The notes under the pieces were generated by a model, which had not been told where the DNA came from, did no database searches, and saw only the letters and a program-made list of their open reading frames with translations. Shown here piece by piece: positions 26,099 through 34,418 of a stretch of 64,000 bases of DNA (positions within the stretch are counted from its first letter, which is position 1; each line of letters begins with the position of its first letter). The DNA lies in contig NZ_NISI01000020.1 of assembly GCF_002205845.1 (NCBI RefSeq), positions 1-64,000 of the forward strand, read 5' to 3'. The position numbers and the translations under genes were made by a program. The DNA is from Roseateles puraquae. GTDB lineage: Bacteria; Pseudomonadota; Gammaproteobacteria; Burkholderiales; Burkholderiaceae_C.

Positions 26099-26449
26099 AT
26101 GAAGACAAGCCACAAGACCCTGATCGCCCTGCTGACCCTGGCCGGCGCCAGCGCCTTCGCCCAGACGCCTGCCCCCACGCCCGGCACCAACACGCCGCGC
26201 ATCGACAAGCGCGAGGCCAATCAGCAGGCCCGCATCGCCCAGGGCGCAGCCAGCGGCAGCCTGACCCCGCAGGAGACCCAGCGCCTGGAGAAGGAGCAGG
26301 CCCACATCGACAAGGCCGAGGCCAAGGCCAAGTCCGACGGCACCGTGACCGCCAAGGAGCGCCGCCGCCTGACCGCCATGCAGGATGGCGCCAGCCGCGA
26401 CATCCACCGCAAGAAGCACAACGCCCGCAGCGCGAGCGCGCCGGGCTGA
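26099..26449 (+). CDS. Small exported basic helical protein, hypothetical
   Basis: 116 residues with a clear Sec signal (MKTSHKTLIALLTLAGASAF, cleavage after FAQ). The mature part is charged and helical, with NTPRIDKREANQQARIAQGA, then SLTPQETQRLEKEQAHIDKAE and LTAKERRRLTAMQDGASRDI-type segments. I recall such proteins as common small periplasmic proteins in Burkholderiales with no assigned function. AAGGAG lies about eight bases before the ATG at 26099. It is monocistronic and followed by a GC hairpin. Confidence 0.75.
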   Translation: MKTSHKTLIALLTLAGASAFAQTPAPTPGTNTPRIDKREANQQARIAQGAASGSLTPQETQRLEKEQAHIDKAEAKAKSDGTVTAKERRRLTAMQDGASRDIHRKKHNARSASAPG

Positions 26450-26473
26450 AGCACGGGCCGCTGACCGCCTGAA

Positions 26474-26498
26474 ACGCGCCCTTACAAAACGGGCGCGT
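26474..26498. terminator. Hairpin after the small exported protein gene
   Basis: ACGCGCCC (26474-26481) pairs with GGGCGCGT (26491-26498) around a nine-base loop, 25 bases past the stop at 26449. It lacks a T tract, so it may act only as an RNA 3-prime stabiliser. Confidence 0.35.
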
Positions 26499-26575
26499 GC
26501 CGGCCCCTGCTAGGGATGTCGCCCCCCGAAGGGCGCGTCCACGATGCGGTGCATCCGAGTCCACCGGAGCACCGC

Positions 26576-27757
26576 ATGAAGTGTTTCTACGCTGCTGCAC
26601 TGGCCCTTGTGGCCGCAGGCCCTGCGGTCGCCGCCACCCTGGTGGCCGACGGCTTGAACCAGCCCGTCTTCCTGACGGCCCCGGCGGGCGACTCCCGACT
26701 CTTTGTCGTCGAAAAGGGTGGGCGCATCCAGGTGCTCGCCAACGGCAGCAAGACCCAATGGCTGGACCTCTCCGGCCAAGTCGACACGGCCGGCGAGCGC
26801 GGGCTGCTTGGCCTGGCCTTCGATCCGGGCTTTGCGAGCAACCGGCGCTTCTACGTCGACTACATCGACAAGACCACGCTCAACACGGTGGTCGCCAGCT
26901 ACACCGTCAAGCCGGACGGCCAGGTCGACCTCGCCAGCGCACGCACCATCATCACCGTGCCCCAGCCCGGCTTCAGCAACCACAAGGCAGGCTGGATCGG
27001 CTTCAGCGCGGCAGACCCCGGCCAGCTCTACATCGCCACGGGCGACGGGGGCAGTGGCAACGACCCGCTGAACAATGCGCAGAACCTGACCAGCAACCTG
27101 GGCAAGCTGCTGCGCATCACGCCGCAGGCGGGTGGCGGTTACACCGTGCCGGCCAACAACCCCTTTGTGGGCGCCCCCGGCAACGACGAGATCTGGGCCT
27201 ACGGCCTGCGCAACCCCTACCGCAACAGCTTCGACCGGCTGACAGGCGACCTGTGGATCGGCGACGTGGGCCAGAGTGCACGTGAAGAGGTCAACTTCGC
27301 ATCGGCCGCTGCGGGCCTGGGGCGCGGCGCCAACTACGGATGGCGGGTGCGCGAAGGCAGCATCGCCACACCGGGCATCAACGACCCCACACCGCCCAAC
27401 CTGACCAACCCGGTGTACGACTACGACCGCAGCCAGGGCGGCTCCATCATTGGTGGCTATGTCTATCGCGGTGGCGCCGATGCCGGCCTGCAGGGCCGCT
27501 ACGTGTTCGGCGACTTCGTGTCCGGTCGCATCTGGGCGCTGCAAGGCGGCACCGCGACGGCGTTGGCCAGCCCCTTCAGCGGCTTTCAGCTGACCAGCTT
27601 CGGCGAGGGCGGAGACGGCGCTCTGTATGCCGTGGGCTTCAACAGCAGCAATGGCTGGGTTTACCAACTGGCCGCCGCCGTCCCCGAACCCACCCCGGCG
27701 CTGCTGCTCGGCATGGGACTGCTCGCCCTCAGTCTTCGGCGCTGGCACCGTTCTTGA
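26576..27757 (+). CDS. PQQ-dependent sugar dehydrogenase-like protein with PEP-CTERM sorting tail
   Basis: 393 residues, exported by a Sec signal (MKCFYAAALALVAAGPAVAA). The body is a six-bladed beta-propeller of the soluble aldose dehydrogenase / HHIP-like group: RLFVVEKGGRIQVL, ERGLLGLAFDPGF, IATGDGGSGNDP, WAYGLRNPYRNSFD and LWIGDVGQ. The C-terminus has VPEPTPALLLGMGLLALSLR and an Arg-rich end, the PEP-CTERM signal recognised by an exosortase. So the protein is probably anchored or displayed at the cell surface. The electron acceptor is unknown. Start ATG 26576 follows CGGAG; the upstream frame to 26516 lacks a signal. The 3-prime end overlaps the convergent rsmI by 29 bases. Confidence 0.85.
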   Translation: MKCFYAAALALVAAGPAVAATLVADGLNQPVFLTAPAGDSRLFVVEKGGRIQVLANGSKTQWLDLSGQVDTAGERGLLGLAFDPGFASNRRFYVDYIDKTTLNTVVASYTVKPDGQVDLASARTIITVPQPGFSNHKAGWIGFSAADPGQLYIATGDGGSGNDPLNNAQNLTSNLGKLLRITPQAGGGYTVPANNPFVGAPGNDEIWAYGLRNPYRNSFDRLTGDLWIGDVGQSAREEVNFASAAAGLGRGANYGWRVREGSIATPGINDPTPPNLTNPVYDYDRSQGGSIIGGYVYRGGADAGLQGRYVFGDFVSGRIWALQGGTATALASPFSGFQLTSFGEGGDGALYAVGFNSSNGWVYQLAAAVPEPTPALLLGMGLLALSLRRWHRS

Positions 27758-28664
27758 TCGCCAGGCCGGCCTCGTAAAGCCGGTTGCGCGGGGCTCCGCT
27801 GATCTGCGCCGCGAGAGCCACGGCCTGCTTCAGCGGCAGCTCGGCCATCAGCAACTGCAACACCCGCAGCGCCTCGGCCGGCAGGGCGTCTTCGGCCGTG
27901 GCCTGCAGCGCCTGGGCGTGCAGCACCAACACAAACTCGCCGCGTTGCCGCTGGGCATCGGCCGCCAGCCACGCGGGCAGAGCAGCGGCCTCAGCGGTGT
28001 GCACTTGCTCGAATTGCTTGGTCAGCTCACGGCAGACGGTGACGCGCCGCTCGGGCGCCAGCTCGGCCAGCAGGCCGAACAGCTCGACGATGCGATGCGG
28101 CGCCTCGAACAGCAGCTGGCTCTGCCCTTGCACCGCCAGCACCGCCTGCAGCGCCGTGCGGCGCTCGCCCGCCTTGGTCGGCAGGAAGCCGACGAAGGCA
28201 AAACCCTGCGCCTGGGTATCGCCCGCCACGCTGAGTGCGGCCGCCGCGCTGCTGGGGCCGGGCAGCGGCAGCACGCGGTAGCCCGCGGCCACGGCTTCGC
28301 GCACCAGCACCGCGCCGGGGTCGGAGATCGCGGGCGTGCCGGCATCGGACGCATACGCCACCCGCTCCCCGGCCGCCAGGCGCGCCAGCACGGCGGCGCT
28401 GGCCTCGCGCTCGTTGTGCTGGTGCAGGGCCAAGAGCGGTTTGTGCAGGCCAAGGTGGCGCAGCAGCGCGCCGCCCTGGCGGGTGTCTTCGCAGGCAAGG
28501 GCATCGACCAGCCCCAGGCAGTGGATGGCGCGCAGGCTCAGGTCAGCCAGATTGCCGATGGGGGTGGCCACGAGATACAGCGTGGCCGCCGGATACTGCT
28601 GGCCGCCTGCGGCAGCGGCCGCGGCCTGGCGCAGCAGGGATTGGTCGGAGATGGCGATGTTCAA
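27729..28664 (-). CDS. rsmI: 16S rRNA (cytidine-1402 2-prime-O)-methyltransferase RsmI
   Basis: A cytosolic SAM-dependent methyltransferase of the tetrapyrrole-methylase fold that modifies C1402 of 16S rRNA. Motifs: LYLVATPIGNLADLSLRAI, ACEDTRQGGALL, YASDAGTPAISDPG and LPGPSSAAAAL. The start is uncertain: TTG at 28662-28664 (LNIAISDQSLL) gives 311 residues, while a GTG at 28709 is also open. Either way the start overlaps that of the divergent yraN. The end overlaps the PQQ dehydrogenase gene tail to tail. The rsmI / yraN divergent pair is the arrangement of enterobacteria too. Confidence 0.93.
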   Translation of the reverse strand: MNIAISDQSLLRQAAAAAAGGQQYPAATLYLVATPIGNLADLSLRAIHCLGLVDALACEDTRQGGALLRHLGLHKPLLALHQHNEREASAAVLARLAAGERVAYASDAGTPAISDPGAVLVREAVAAGYRVLPLPGPSSAAAALSVAGDTQAQGFAFVGFLPTKAGERRTALQAVLAVQGQSQLLFEAPHRIVELFGLLAELAPERRVTVCRELTKQFEQVHTAEAAALPAWLAADAQRQRGEFVLVLHAQALQATAEDALPAEALRVLQLLMAELPLKQAVALAAQISGAPRNRLYEAGLAIKNGASAED

Positions 28665-29049
28665 CGGAGGCTCTCGGTCAAGGCCGGACACCAAGACACT
28701 TGGCGACACGGCAGAGGACGCCGCCCTGGCGCACCTGCAGCGCGCCGGCCTGCGCCTGCTGGAGCGGAATTATCGAGTCGCCGCCGGCCCGAGCCGGCGC
28801 GCCGGCGAGGTCGACCTGATCCTGCGCGACCGCGACGGCACGCTGGTGTTCGTGGAAGTGCGCGCCCGGGCCGACCGCTCTCACGGCGGCGCAGCGGCCA
28901 GCGTGACACCTCACAAGCAGCAGCGCCTCGCGTATGCGGCGCAGCATTACCTGATGCGCCACGCCAGCCCGCCGCCCTGCCGCTTCGACGTCGTGGCCAT
29001 CGACGGCGGGGCGCTCACCTGGCTGCAAGGAGCCTTCGACCTGAGCTGA
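28657..29049 (+). CDS. yraN: UPF0102 family endonuclease-fold protein YraN
   Basis: About 130 residues. The restriction-endonuclease-like core is visible: LGDTAEDAALAHLQRAGLRL, the strand LERNYRV, AGEVDLILRD and LVFVEVRAR (the D...ExK-like signature). The molecular role of this near-universal family is not established. ATG 28657 is preferred (ATG 28651 is also in frame). The gene overlaps the rsmI 5-prime end by about eight bases and is followed by diaA after 16 bases, as in the E. coli yraN-diaA-yraP order. Confidence 0.88.
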   Translation: MFNGGSRSRPDTKTLGDTAEDAALAHLQRAGLRLLERNYRVAAGPSRRAGEVDLILRDRDGTLVFVEVRARADRSHGGAAASVTPHKQQRLAYAAQHYLMRHASPPPCRFDVVAIDGGALTWLQGAFDLS

Positions 29050-29065
29050 CTATGATTCGTGCCGC

Positions 29066-29635
29066 ATGACCGAACAACGAATCCAGCAGCAGTTCTTCGA
29101 AAGCGCCGACCTGCTCTACCAGGCGGCTGAGCAACTGGCCCGCCCCCTGGCCATGGCCGGGCAGATGGTGGTGGAAGCCATCACCGGCGGCAACCGCATC
29201 CTGTGTGCCGGCCAGGGCCTGGCCAGCATGGAAGCCGACTACCTGGCCGCCCGCCTGGCCGGCCGCTTCGAGCAGGAGCGCCCGGGCCTGGCTGCCTGGA
29301 GCCTGGCCGCGCAGGCGCGCGATGCCGCCGGGCTGGACCTGGCCCGGCTGCTGCAGGCCCACGGCCACCCGGGCGACGTGCTCATCATGATCGAACCCCT
29401 GCGCGAGCAGCGCGATGCCTGGTCCGGTGCGCTGGCCGTGGCGCATTCGCAAGAGATGAGTGTCATTGCGCTCACCGGCGGCAGCACCGACGAATGGCGC
29501 GGCCTGCTGCAGGACACCGACATCCAGATCCGCGTCAGCCACGCCCGCGAGCCGCGCGTTATCGAAGCGCAGCGGGTGCTGCTGCACGCCCTTGTCGACG
29601 CCGTCGACGTCCAGCTGCTCGGCAGCGACGAATGA
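29066..29635 (+). CDS. diaA: SIS-domain protein DiaA (GmhA-like, DnaA-interacting)
   Basis: 189 residues forming a single SIS domain: LARPLAMAGQMVVEAITGGNRILCAGQGLASMEADYLAARL in the N-terminal half and IALTGGSTDEWRGLLQDTDIQIRV in the second. In E. coli the protein at this locus is DiaA, which binds DnaA and times replication initiation; the sequence family also contains phosphoheptose isomerase GmhA. The location between yraN and the BON lipoprotein gene favours DiaA. Confidence 0.82.
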   Translation: MTEQRIQQQFFESADLLYQAAEQLARPLAMAGQMVVEAITGGNRILCAGQGLASMEADYLAARLAGRFEQERPGLAAWSLAAQARDAAGLDLARLLQAHGHPGDVLIMIEPLREQRDAWSGALAVAHSQEMSVIALTGGSTDEWRGLLQDTDIQIRVSHAREPRVIEAQRVLLHALVDAVDVQLLGSDE

Positions 29636-29654
29636 CCTGATTGGAACCCTCACG

Positions 29655-30266
29655 ATGAAGAAGTTCTCCCTGACCCTGGCCGCGGCCGTCCTCGCCAGCA
29701 CGTTGGCCACCGGCTGCGCGCCGCTGCTGATCGGCGGCGCCATGGTGGGCGGCGTGACCGTGGCCACCGACCGCCGCACCTCCGGCACACAGCTCGAGGA
29801 CGAGACGATCGAGATCAAGGCCGGCGCCCGCATCCGCGAGCAGTTGGGCGACCGCGTGCACATCAACGTGAACAGCTACAACCGCGTCGTGCTGATCACC
29901 GGCGAGGCCCGCAACGAGGAAGACAAGGCCACCGTCGAGCGCCTGGTGGCCGGCGTGGAGAACGTCACCAACGTGATGAACGAGGTTGGCGTGACGATGC
30001 TGAGCTCGCTGAGCAGCCGCTCCAACGACGTGGTCATCCAGGGCAAGGTCAAGGCCCAGCTGATCGACGCGCGCGACCTGCTGAGCAATGCCTTCTACGT
30101 GGTGGTGGAGCGCGGCGAGGTCTTCATCATGGGCCGCGTGACCGAGCGCGAAGCCAACCGCGCGACCGACATTGCGCGCCAGGTGGGCGGCGTGAAGAAG
30201 GTGGTGCGCGCCTTCGAGATCATTTCCGAAGAAGAACTCGCCCGGATCACGCCGAAGAAGCAATAA
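29655..30266 (+). CDS. dolP: BON-domain outer-membrane lipoprotein DolP (YraP)
   Basis: 203 residues. A signal with lipobox LATGC (about residues 17-21) gives a lipid anchor. Two BON domains follow (IREQLGDRVHINVNSYNRVVLITGEA and VKAQLIDARDLLSNAFYVVVERGEVFIMGRV, each with the conserved central glycine region). In E. coli DolP binds anionic phospholipids at division sites and supports BamA and envelope integrity. Start ATG 29655 is 19 bases after diaA, so the two are likely cotranscribed. The 3-prime region carries a large hairpin. Confidence 0.9.
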   Translation: MKKFSLTLAAAVLASTLATGCAPLLIGGAMVGGVTVATDRRTSGTQLEDETIEIKAGARIREQLGDRVHINVNSYNRVVLITGEARNEEDKATVERLVAGVENVTNVMNEVGVTMLSSLSSRSNDVVIQGKVKAQLIDARDLLSNAFYVVVERGEVFIMGRVTEREANRATDIARQVGGVKKVVRAFEIISEEELARITPKKQ

Positions 30267-30310
30267 GCCCCTCGCCCAGCCCTGCGGTCTGGTCGGTCCC
30301 CCGAGGGGAC

Positions 30311-30348
30311 GCCGATGCTCGCGGGCGATCGCCCGCTCGCACATCGGC
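30311..30348. repeat. Compound palindrome downstream of dolP
   Basis: GCGGGCGATCGCCCGC (30321-30336) is a perfect 16-base palindrome. It is framed by the outer arms GCCGATG (30311-30317) and CATCGGC (30342-30348). It lies in the 126-base convergent gap between dolP and the dehydrogenase gene. There is no T run, so termination would need Rho; the surrounding GC-rich text looks like an intergenic repeat. Confidence 0.5.
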
Positions 30349-30392
30349 ACCATCCGGCCTTGGGGCGGCCCGGCGGCCGGCTGGTTTCTAAC

Positions 30393-31283
30393 TCAAAGCC
30401 GCTTGATCAGCGACGAGGTGTCCCAGCGGTTGCCGCCCAAGGCCTGCACATCGGCATAGAACTGGTCGACGAGCGCCGTCAGCGGCAGGCGTGAGCCATT
30501 GCGCCGGGCCTCGTCCAGCACGAGGCCGAGGTCCTTGCGCATCCAGTCGACCGCGAAGCCGAAGTCGAACTTATCGTCGACCATGGTCTTGCCGCGGTTG
30601 TCCATCTGCCAGCTCTGGGCCGCGCCCTTGCCGATGACGTCCAGCACCTGGTGCATGTCCAGACCCGCGTTCTGGCCGAAGCGCACCGCCTCGGACAGCC
30701 CCTGCACGACGCCCGCGATGCAGATCTGGTTGACCATCTTGGCCAGCTGACCCGAGCCGGGCCCACCCAGCAGCGTCACCGCCTTGGCGAAGGCCAGGGC
30801 CAGCGGCTTCATCGCGTCAAACGGCGCAGCCTCGCCGCCGCACATCACGGTCAGCGCACCATTGACGGCACCGGCTTGCCCGCCCGAGACGGGCGCATCG
30901 ACAAACGCGATGCCGCGCTCTGCGCCGACCGCATGCAGCTCACGGGCCACCGCCGCAGAGGCCGTGGTGTGATCGACGAACACCGCGCCGCGCGCCATGC
31001 CGGCGAAGGCGCCCTGCTCACCCAGCACGACCGAACGCAGGTCGTCATCATTGCCCACGCAGCAGAACACGAAGTCCGCGCCCTTCACCGCCTCGGCCGG
31101 TGTAGCCGCGAAGGCGCCGCCGTATTCCTTCGCCCAGGCCTCGGCTTTGGCGGTGGTGCGGTTGTAGACGGTGACCTGATGGCCGGCGCGGGCCAGGTGC
31201 CCGGCCATGGGATGGCCCATGACGCCCAGGCCCAGGAAGGCGACGCGGCGAGGCGGAACGGATTCGTACGTGCGATGGCTCAT
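30393..31283 (-). CDS. NAD(P)-dependent beta-hydroxyacid dehydrogenase (3-hydroxyisobutyrate dehydrogenase family)
   Basis: 296 residues, cytosolic. The N-terminal Rossmann motif is FLGLGVMGHPMAGHL (about residues 16-30). The substrate loop FVDAPVSGGQAGAVNGALT and the catalytic lysine helix GSGQLAKMVNQICIAG are both present. Members oxidise 3-hydroxyisobutyrate or reduce tartronate semialdehyde or succinic semialdehyde; the sequence alone does not separate these. It is a single gene between two hairpin-rich gaps. Confidence 0.88.
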   Translation of the reverse strand: MSHRTYESVPPRRVAFLGLGVMGHPMAGHLARAGHQVTVYNRTTAKAEAWAKEYGGAFAATPAEAVKGADFVFCCVGNDDDLRSVVLGEQGAFAGMARGAVFVDHTTASAAVARELHAVGAERGIAFVDAPVSGGQAGAVNGALTVMCGGEAAPFDAMKPLALAFAKAVTLLGGPGSGQLAKMVNQICIAGVVQGLSEAVRFGQNAGLDMHQVLDVIGKGAAQSWQMDNRGKTMVDDKFDFGFAVDWMRKDLGLVLDEARRNGSRLPLTALVDQFYADVQALGGNRWDTSSLIKRL

Positions 31284-31372
31284 GTGCTGCTATGTCGTGG
31301 TTGCCCGCGTTGCCAGCTGCCCCGCAGCCGCCGCGGAACCGGCTGTGGCACGGCGCAGCCGGTACGGGGTGG

Positions 31373-32509
31373 TCAAAGAATCGTAAGGTGTTCGGTGCCC
31401 GTCGCGAGGTCGCCGCTGCGGGCGCGCTCGCTGTTGAGCTTGATCTGCAGGCGCAGGTCGTTCACGGAGTCGGCGTTGCGCAGTGCGTCTTCGTAGGTCA
31501 CCTTGCCGGCCTCGTAGAGATCGAACAGGGCCTGGTCGAAGGTCTGCATGCCCTGCTCGCGGGAGCGCTTCATCAGCTCCTTGATCTCGCTGATCTCGCC
31601 CTTGAAGATCAGGTCCGACACCAGCGGCGTGTTCAGCATGATCTCGACCGCGGCCACACGACCCTTGCCCTCGCGGCGTGGCAGCAGGCGCTGGCTGATG
31701 AGGGCGCGCAGGTTCAGCGACAGGTCCATCAGCAGCTGCTGGCGACGGTCTTCGGGGAAGAAGTTGATGATGCGGTCCAGCGCCTGGTTGGCGCTGTTGG
31801 CGTGCAGCGTGGCCATGCACAGGTGGCCGGTCTCGGCGAAGGCCACGGCGTGCTCCATGGTCTCGCGGTCACGCAGTTCGCCCATCAGGATGACGTCGGG
31901 CGCCTGGCGCAGGGAGTTCTTCAGCGCGGCTTCCCAGCTGTCGGTGTCCAGGCCCAGTTCACGCTGGGTGACGATGCAGTTCTTGTGCGGGTGCACGAAC
32001 TCGATCGGGTCCTCGATGGTCACGATGTGGCCGTAGGTCGTCTCGTTGCGCTCGTCGATCATCGCGGCAAGCGACGTGCTCTTGCCCGAGCCGGTCGCGC
32101 CGACCACGATCACGAGGCCGCGCTTGTTCTGCACCACCTCGCGCAGCACCGGCGGCAGGTCCAGCGAGGCAATCGTGGGCAGTGTGGACGGGATGGTCCG
32201 CAGCACCATGCCGACCTGGCCCTGCTGGATGAAGGCATTCACCCGGAAGCGCCCGATGCCATGCGGCGAGATCGCGAAGTTGCACTCCTTGGTGCGCTCG
32301 AACTCCGCGGCCTGCTTGTCGTTCATGATGGCCCGCGCCAACTGCAGCGTGTGCTGGCCGGTGAGCGGCTGCGGCGACACCTTGGTCATCTTGCCGTCCA
32401 CCTTGATCGCGGGCGGAAACTCCGCGGTCAGGAACAGGTCCGACCCCTTGCGCGACAGCATCAGCCGCAGCAGGTCGTTGATGAACTTCGAGGCTTGATC
32501 TCTTTCCAT
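31373..32509 (-). CDS. pilU: Type IV pilus retraction ATPase accessory PilU
   Basis: 378 residues, hexameric cytoplasmic ATPase. Walker A GATGSGKST, the Asp box around TYGHIVTIEDPIEFVHPHK, Walker B LMGELRDRETME and the His box GHLCMATLHANSANQALDRI are intact. The C-terminal extension past residue 345 (RLQIKLNSERARSG) is what distinguishes PilU from PilT. Start MERDQASKFINDLL at ATG 32507-32509; the longer frame through the pilT-pilU spacer was rejected. It follows pilT by 158 bases on the same strand. It cooperates with PilT in twitching and DNA uptake. Confidence 0.94.
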   Translation of the reverse strand: MERDQASKFINDLLRLMLSRKGSDLFLTAEFPPAIKVDGKMTKVSPQPLTGQHTLQLARAIMNDKQAAEFERTKECNFAISPHGIGRFRVNAFIQQGQVGMVLRTIPSTLPTIASLDLPPVLREVVQNKRGLVIVVGATGSGKSTSLAAMIDERNETTYGHIVTIEDPIEFVHPHKNCIVTQRELGLDTDSWEAALKNSLRQAPDVILMGELRDRETMEHAVAFAETGHLCMATLHANSANQALDRIINFFPEDRRQQLLMDLSLNLRALISQRLLPRREGKGRVAAVEIMLNTPLVSDLIFKGEISEIKELMKRSREQGMQTFDQALFDLYEAGKVTYEDALRNADSVNDLRLQIKLNSERARSGDLATGTEHLTIL

Positions 32510-32633
32510 ACCCTGGATCCTTTCGTCCCGCAGGCGGGCTGTTCGGGCCGAGCGCCGGGCCGCTCCCAAGCCGGCCCGCCTTGCAAATCGCTGCAGGCCA
32601 CGGCCGGCAGTGATTTGCACCCCCACGGGGGGT

Positions 32634-32655
32634 GGTCCGGCGTACGCGCCGGACC
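32634..32655. repeat. Hairpin in the pilT-pilU spacer
   Basis: GGTCCGGCG (32634-32642) and CGCCGGACC (32647-32655) form a perfect 9-bp stem with a TACG tetraloop. It is 13 bases downstream of the pilT stop. Another weaker dyad (AAATCGCTGC with GCAGTGATTT) lies at about 32585-32616. They may set the pilT to pilU transcript ratio by partial termination or RNA processing. Confidence 0.5.
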
Positions 32656-32667
32656 GGGGGCACCGTG

Positions 32668-33711
32668 CTAGCCGGGGAAGTTCTCGGGGAACTTCGCCTT
32701 GGAGCGCGCCTCGGCCGGCGAGATGATGTTGCGCCGCACGAGGTCGGTGAGGTTCTGGTCCAGCGTCTGCATGCCCTGGCTGTTGCCGGTCTGGATGGCC
32801 GAGTACATCTGCGCCACCTTGTTCTCGCGGATCAGGTTGCGGATGGCCGAGGTGCCCAGCATGATCTCGTGCGCGGCCACGCGACCGCTGCCGTCCTTGA
32901 GCTTGCACAGGCTCTGCGAAATCACGGCCACGAGCGACTCCGACACCATCGCCCGCACCATTTCCTTTTCGGCCGCGGGGAACACGTCGACGATCCGGTC
33001 CACCGTCTTGGCGGCCGACGAGGTGTGCAGCGTGCCGAACACCAGGTGACCCGTCTCGGCGGCGGTCAGCGCCAGGCGGATGGTTTCCAGGTCACGCATT
33101 TCACCGACCAGCACCGCGTCCGGGTCTTCCCGCAGCGCGGAGCGCAGCGCGTTGCTGAACGAATGGGTATGCGGGCCGACTTCCCGCTGGTTGATCAGGC
33201 TCTTCTTGCTCTCGTGAACGAATTCGATCGGGTCCTCGATGGTGAGGATGTGGCCGTATTCGTTCTCGTTGAGGTGGTTGATCATGGCCGCCAGCGTCGT
33301 GCTCTTGCCCGAGCCCGTCGGGCCCGTCACCAGCACCATGCCGCGCGGCTTGAGCGCCAGGTCGGCAAAGACCTTGGGCGCGCTGAGCTGCTCCAGGCTG
33401 AGGATCTTGCTCGGAATCGTCCGGAACACGGCGCCCGCGCCGCGGTTCTGGTTGAAGGCATTGACCCGGAAGCGCGCCAGGCCCTGGATCTCGAAGGAGA
33501 AGTCGACTTCCAGTGTCTCCTCGTACACCTTGCGCTGGGAGTCGTTCATGATGTCGTAGACCATGTCGTGCACCGCACGGTGGTCCAGGGCCTCGACATT
33601 GATGCGGCGCACATCGCCGTGCACCCGGATCATCGGCGGCAGCCCGGCCGAGAGGTGCAGGTCGGAGGCCTTGTTCTTGACCGAGAATGCCAGCAGCTGA
33701 GTGATGTCCAT
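32668..33711 (-). CDS. pilT: Type IV pilus retraction ATPase PilT
   Basis: 347 residues, the usual PilT length. MDITQLLAFSVKNKASDLHLSAG is the standard N-terminus. Walker A GPTGSGKST, the Asp box EYGHILTIEDPIEFVHESK, Walker B VLVGEMRDLETI, the His box GHLVFGTLHTSSAAKT and the retraction motif AIRNLIRENKVAQMYS are present. It drives pilus depolymerisation. Divergent from yggS with 29 bases between start codons, a frequent arrangement in proteobacteria. Confidence 0.97.
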   Translation of the reverse strand: MDITQLLAFSVKNKASDLHLSAGLPPMIRVHGDVRRINVEALDHRAVHDMVYDIMNDSQRKVYEETLEVDFSFEIQGLARFRVNAFNQNRGAGAVFRTIPSKILSLEQLSAPKVFADLALKPRGMVLVTGPTGSGKSTTLAAMINHLNENEYGHILTIEDPIEFVHESKKSLINQREVGPHTHSFSNALRSALREDPDAVLVGEMRDLETIRLALTAAETGHLVFGTLHTSSAAKTVDRIVDVFPAAEKEMVRAMVSESLVAVISQSLCKLKDGSGRVAAHEIMLGTSAIRNLIRENKVAQMYSAIQTGNSQGMQTLDQNLTDLVRRNIISPAEARSKAKFPENFPG

Positions 33712-33740
33712 GGTGTACGTATAAGAGAGCTCGGCTGATT

Positions 33741-34418
33741 ATGGCGATCTACGAAGCTCTGCAAGCCACCAAAAACCGCATCACTGCGGCATGCGTCTCA
33801 GCTGGCCGTCCCGCCGATGCGGTACAGCTGCTGACCGTCAGCAAGACCTTCCCCGCCGCGGCGGTGCGGGAAGCCCATGCCGCCGGGGCCCGGGCCTTCG
33901 GCGAGAACTACGTGCAGGAAGGCCTGGCCAAGATCGGCGAACTGATCGATCTGCGCCCCCAGCTCGAGTGGCACCTGATCGGGCCGCTGCAAAGCAACAA
34001 GACCCGCCCGGTGGCCGAGCAGTTCGACTGGGTGCACACCGTGGACCGCCTCAAGGTGGCCCAGCGCCTGTCCGAGCAGCGGCCCGCGGACCTGCCGCCG
34101 TTGAACATCTGCTTGCAAATCAACATCAGCGGCGAGGCCAGCAAGAGCGGCCTGCTGCCGGCCGAGGTGCCGGCACTCGCGGCCCAGGTCGCCGCCCTGC
34201 CCCGGCTGCGGCTGCGCGGGCTGATGGCCATTCCCGAGCCGGGCCCCGGCGCGCTGGCCCAGCACCAGGCCATGGGCGCGTTGTTCGCGCAGCTCCAGGC
34301 GAGCGGCCTGCCGCTGGACACGCTGTCCCTGGGCATGAGCGCCGACCTGGAAGCCGCCATCGCCGCCGGCTCCACGATGGTGAGGGTGGGCAGCGCCATC
34401 TTCGGCGCCCGCGCATGA
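33741..34418 (+). CDS. yggS: Pyridoxal-phosphate homeostasis protein YggS (PLPBP)
   Basis: 225 residues, a cytosolic TIM-barrel protein that binds PLP without known catalysis and buffers vitamin B6 and amino-acid pools. The PLP lysine is K35 in LLTVSKTFP. FGENYVQEG, WHLIGPLQSNK, QINISGEASKSG and the C-terminal SLGMSADLEAAIAAGSTMVRVG-type phosphate site are conserved. It is the first gene of a run of three; its stop overlaps the next start (ATGA). Confidence 0.95.
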   Translation: MAIYEALQATKNRITAACVSAGRPADAVQLLTVSKTFPAAAVREAHAAGARAFGENYVQEGLAKIGELIDLRPQLEWHLIGPLQSNKTRPVAEQFDWVHTVDRLKVAQRLSEQRPADLPPLNICLQINISGEASKSGLLPAEVPALAAQVAALPRLRLRGLMAIPEPGPGALAQHQAMGALFAQLQASGLPLDTLSLGMSADLEAAIAAGSTMVRVGSAIFGARA

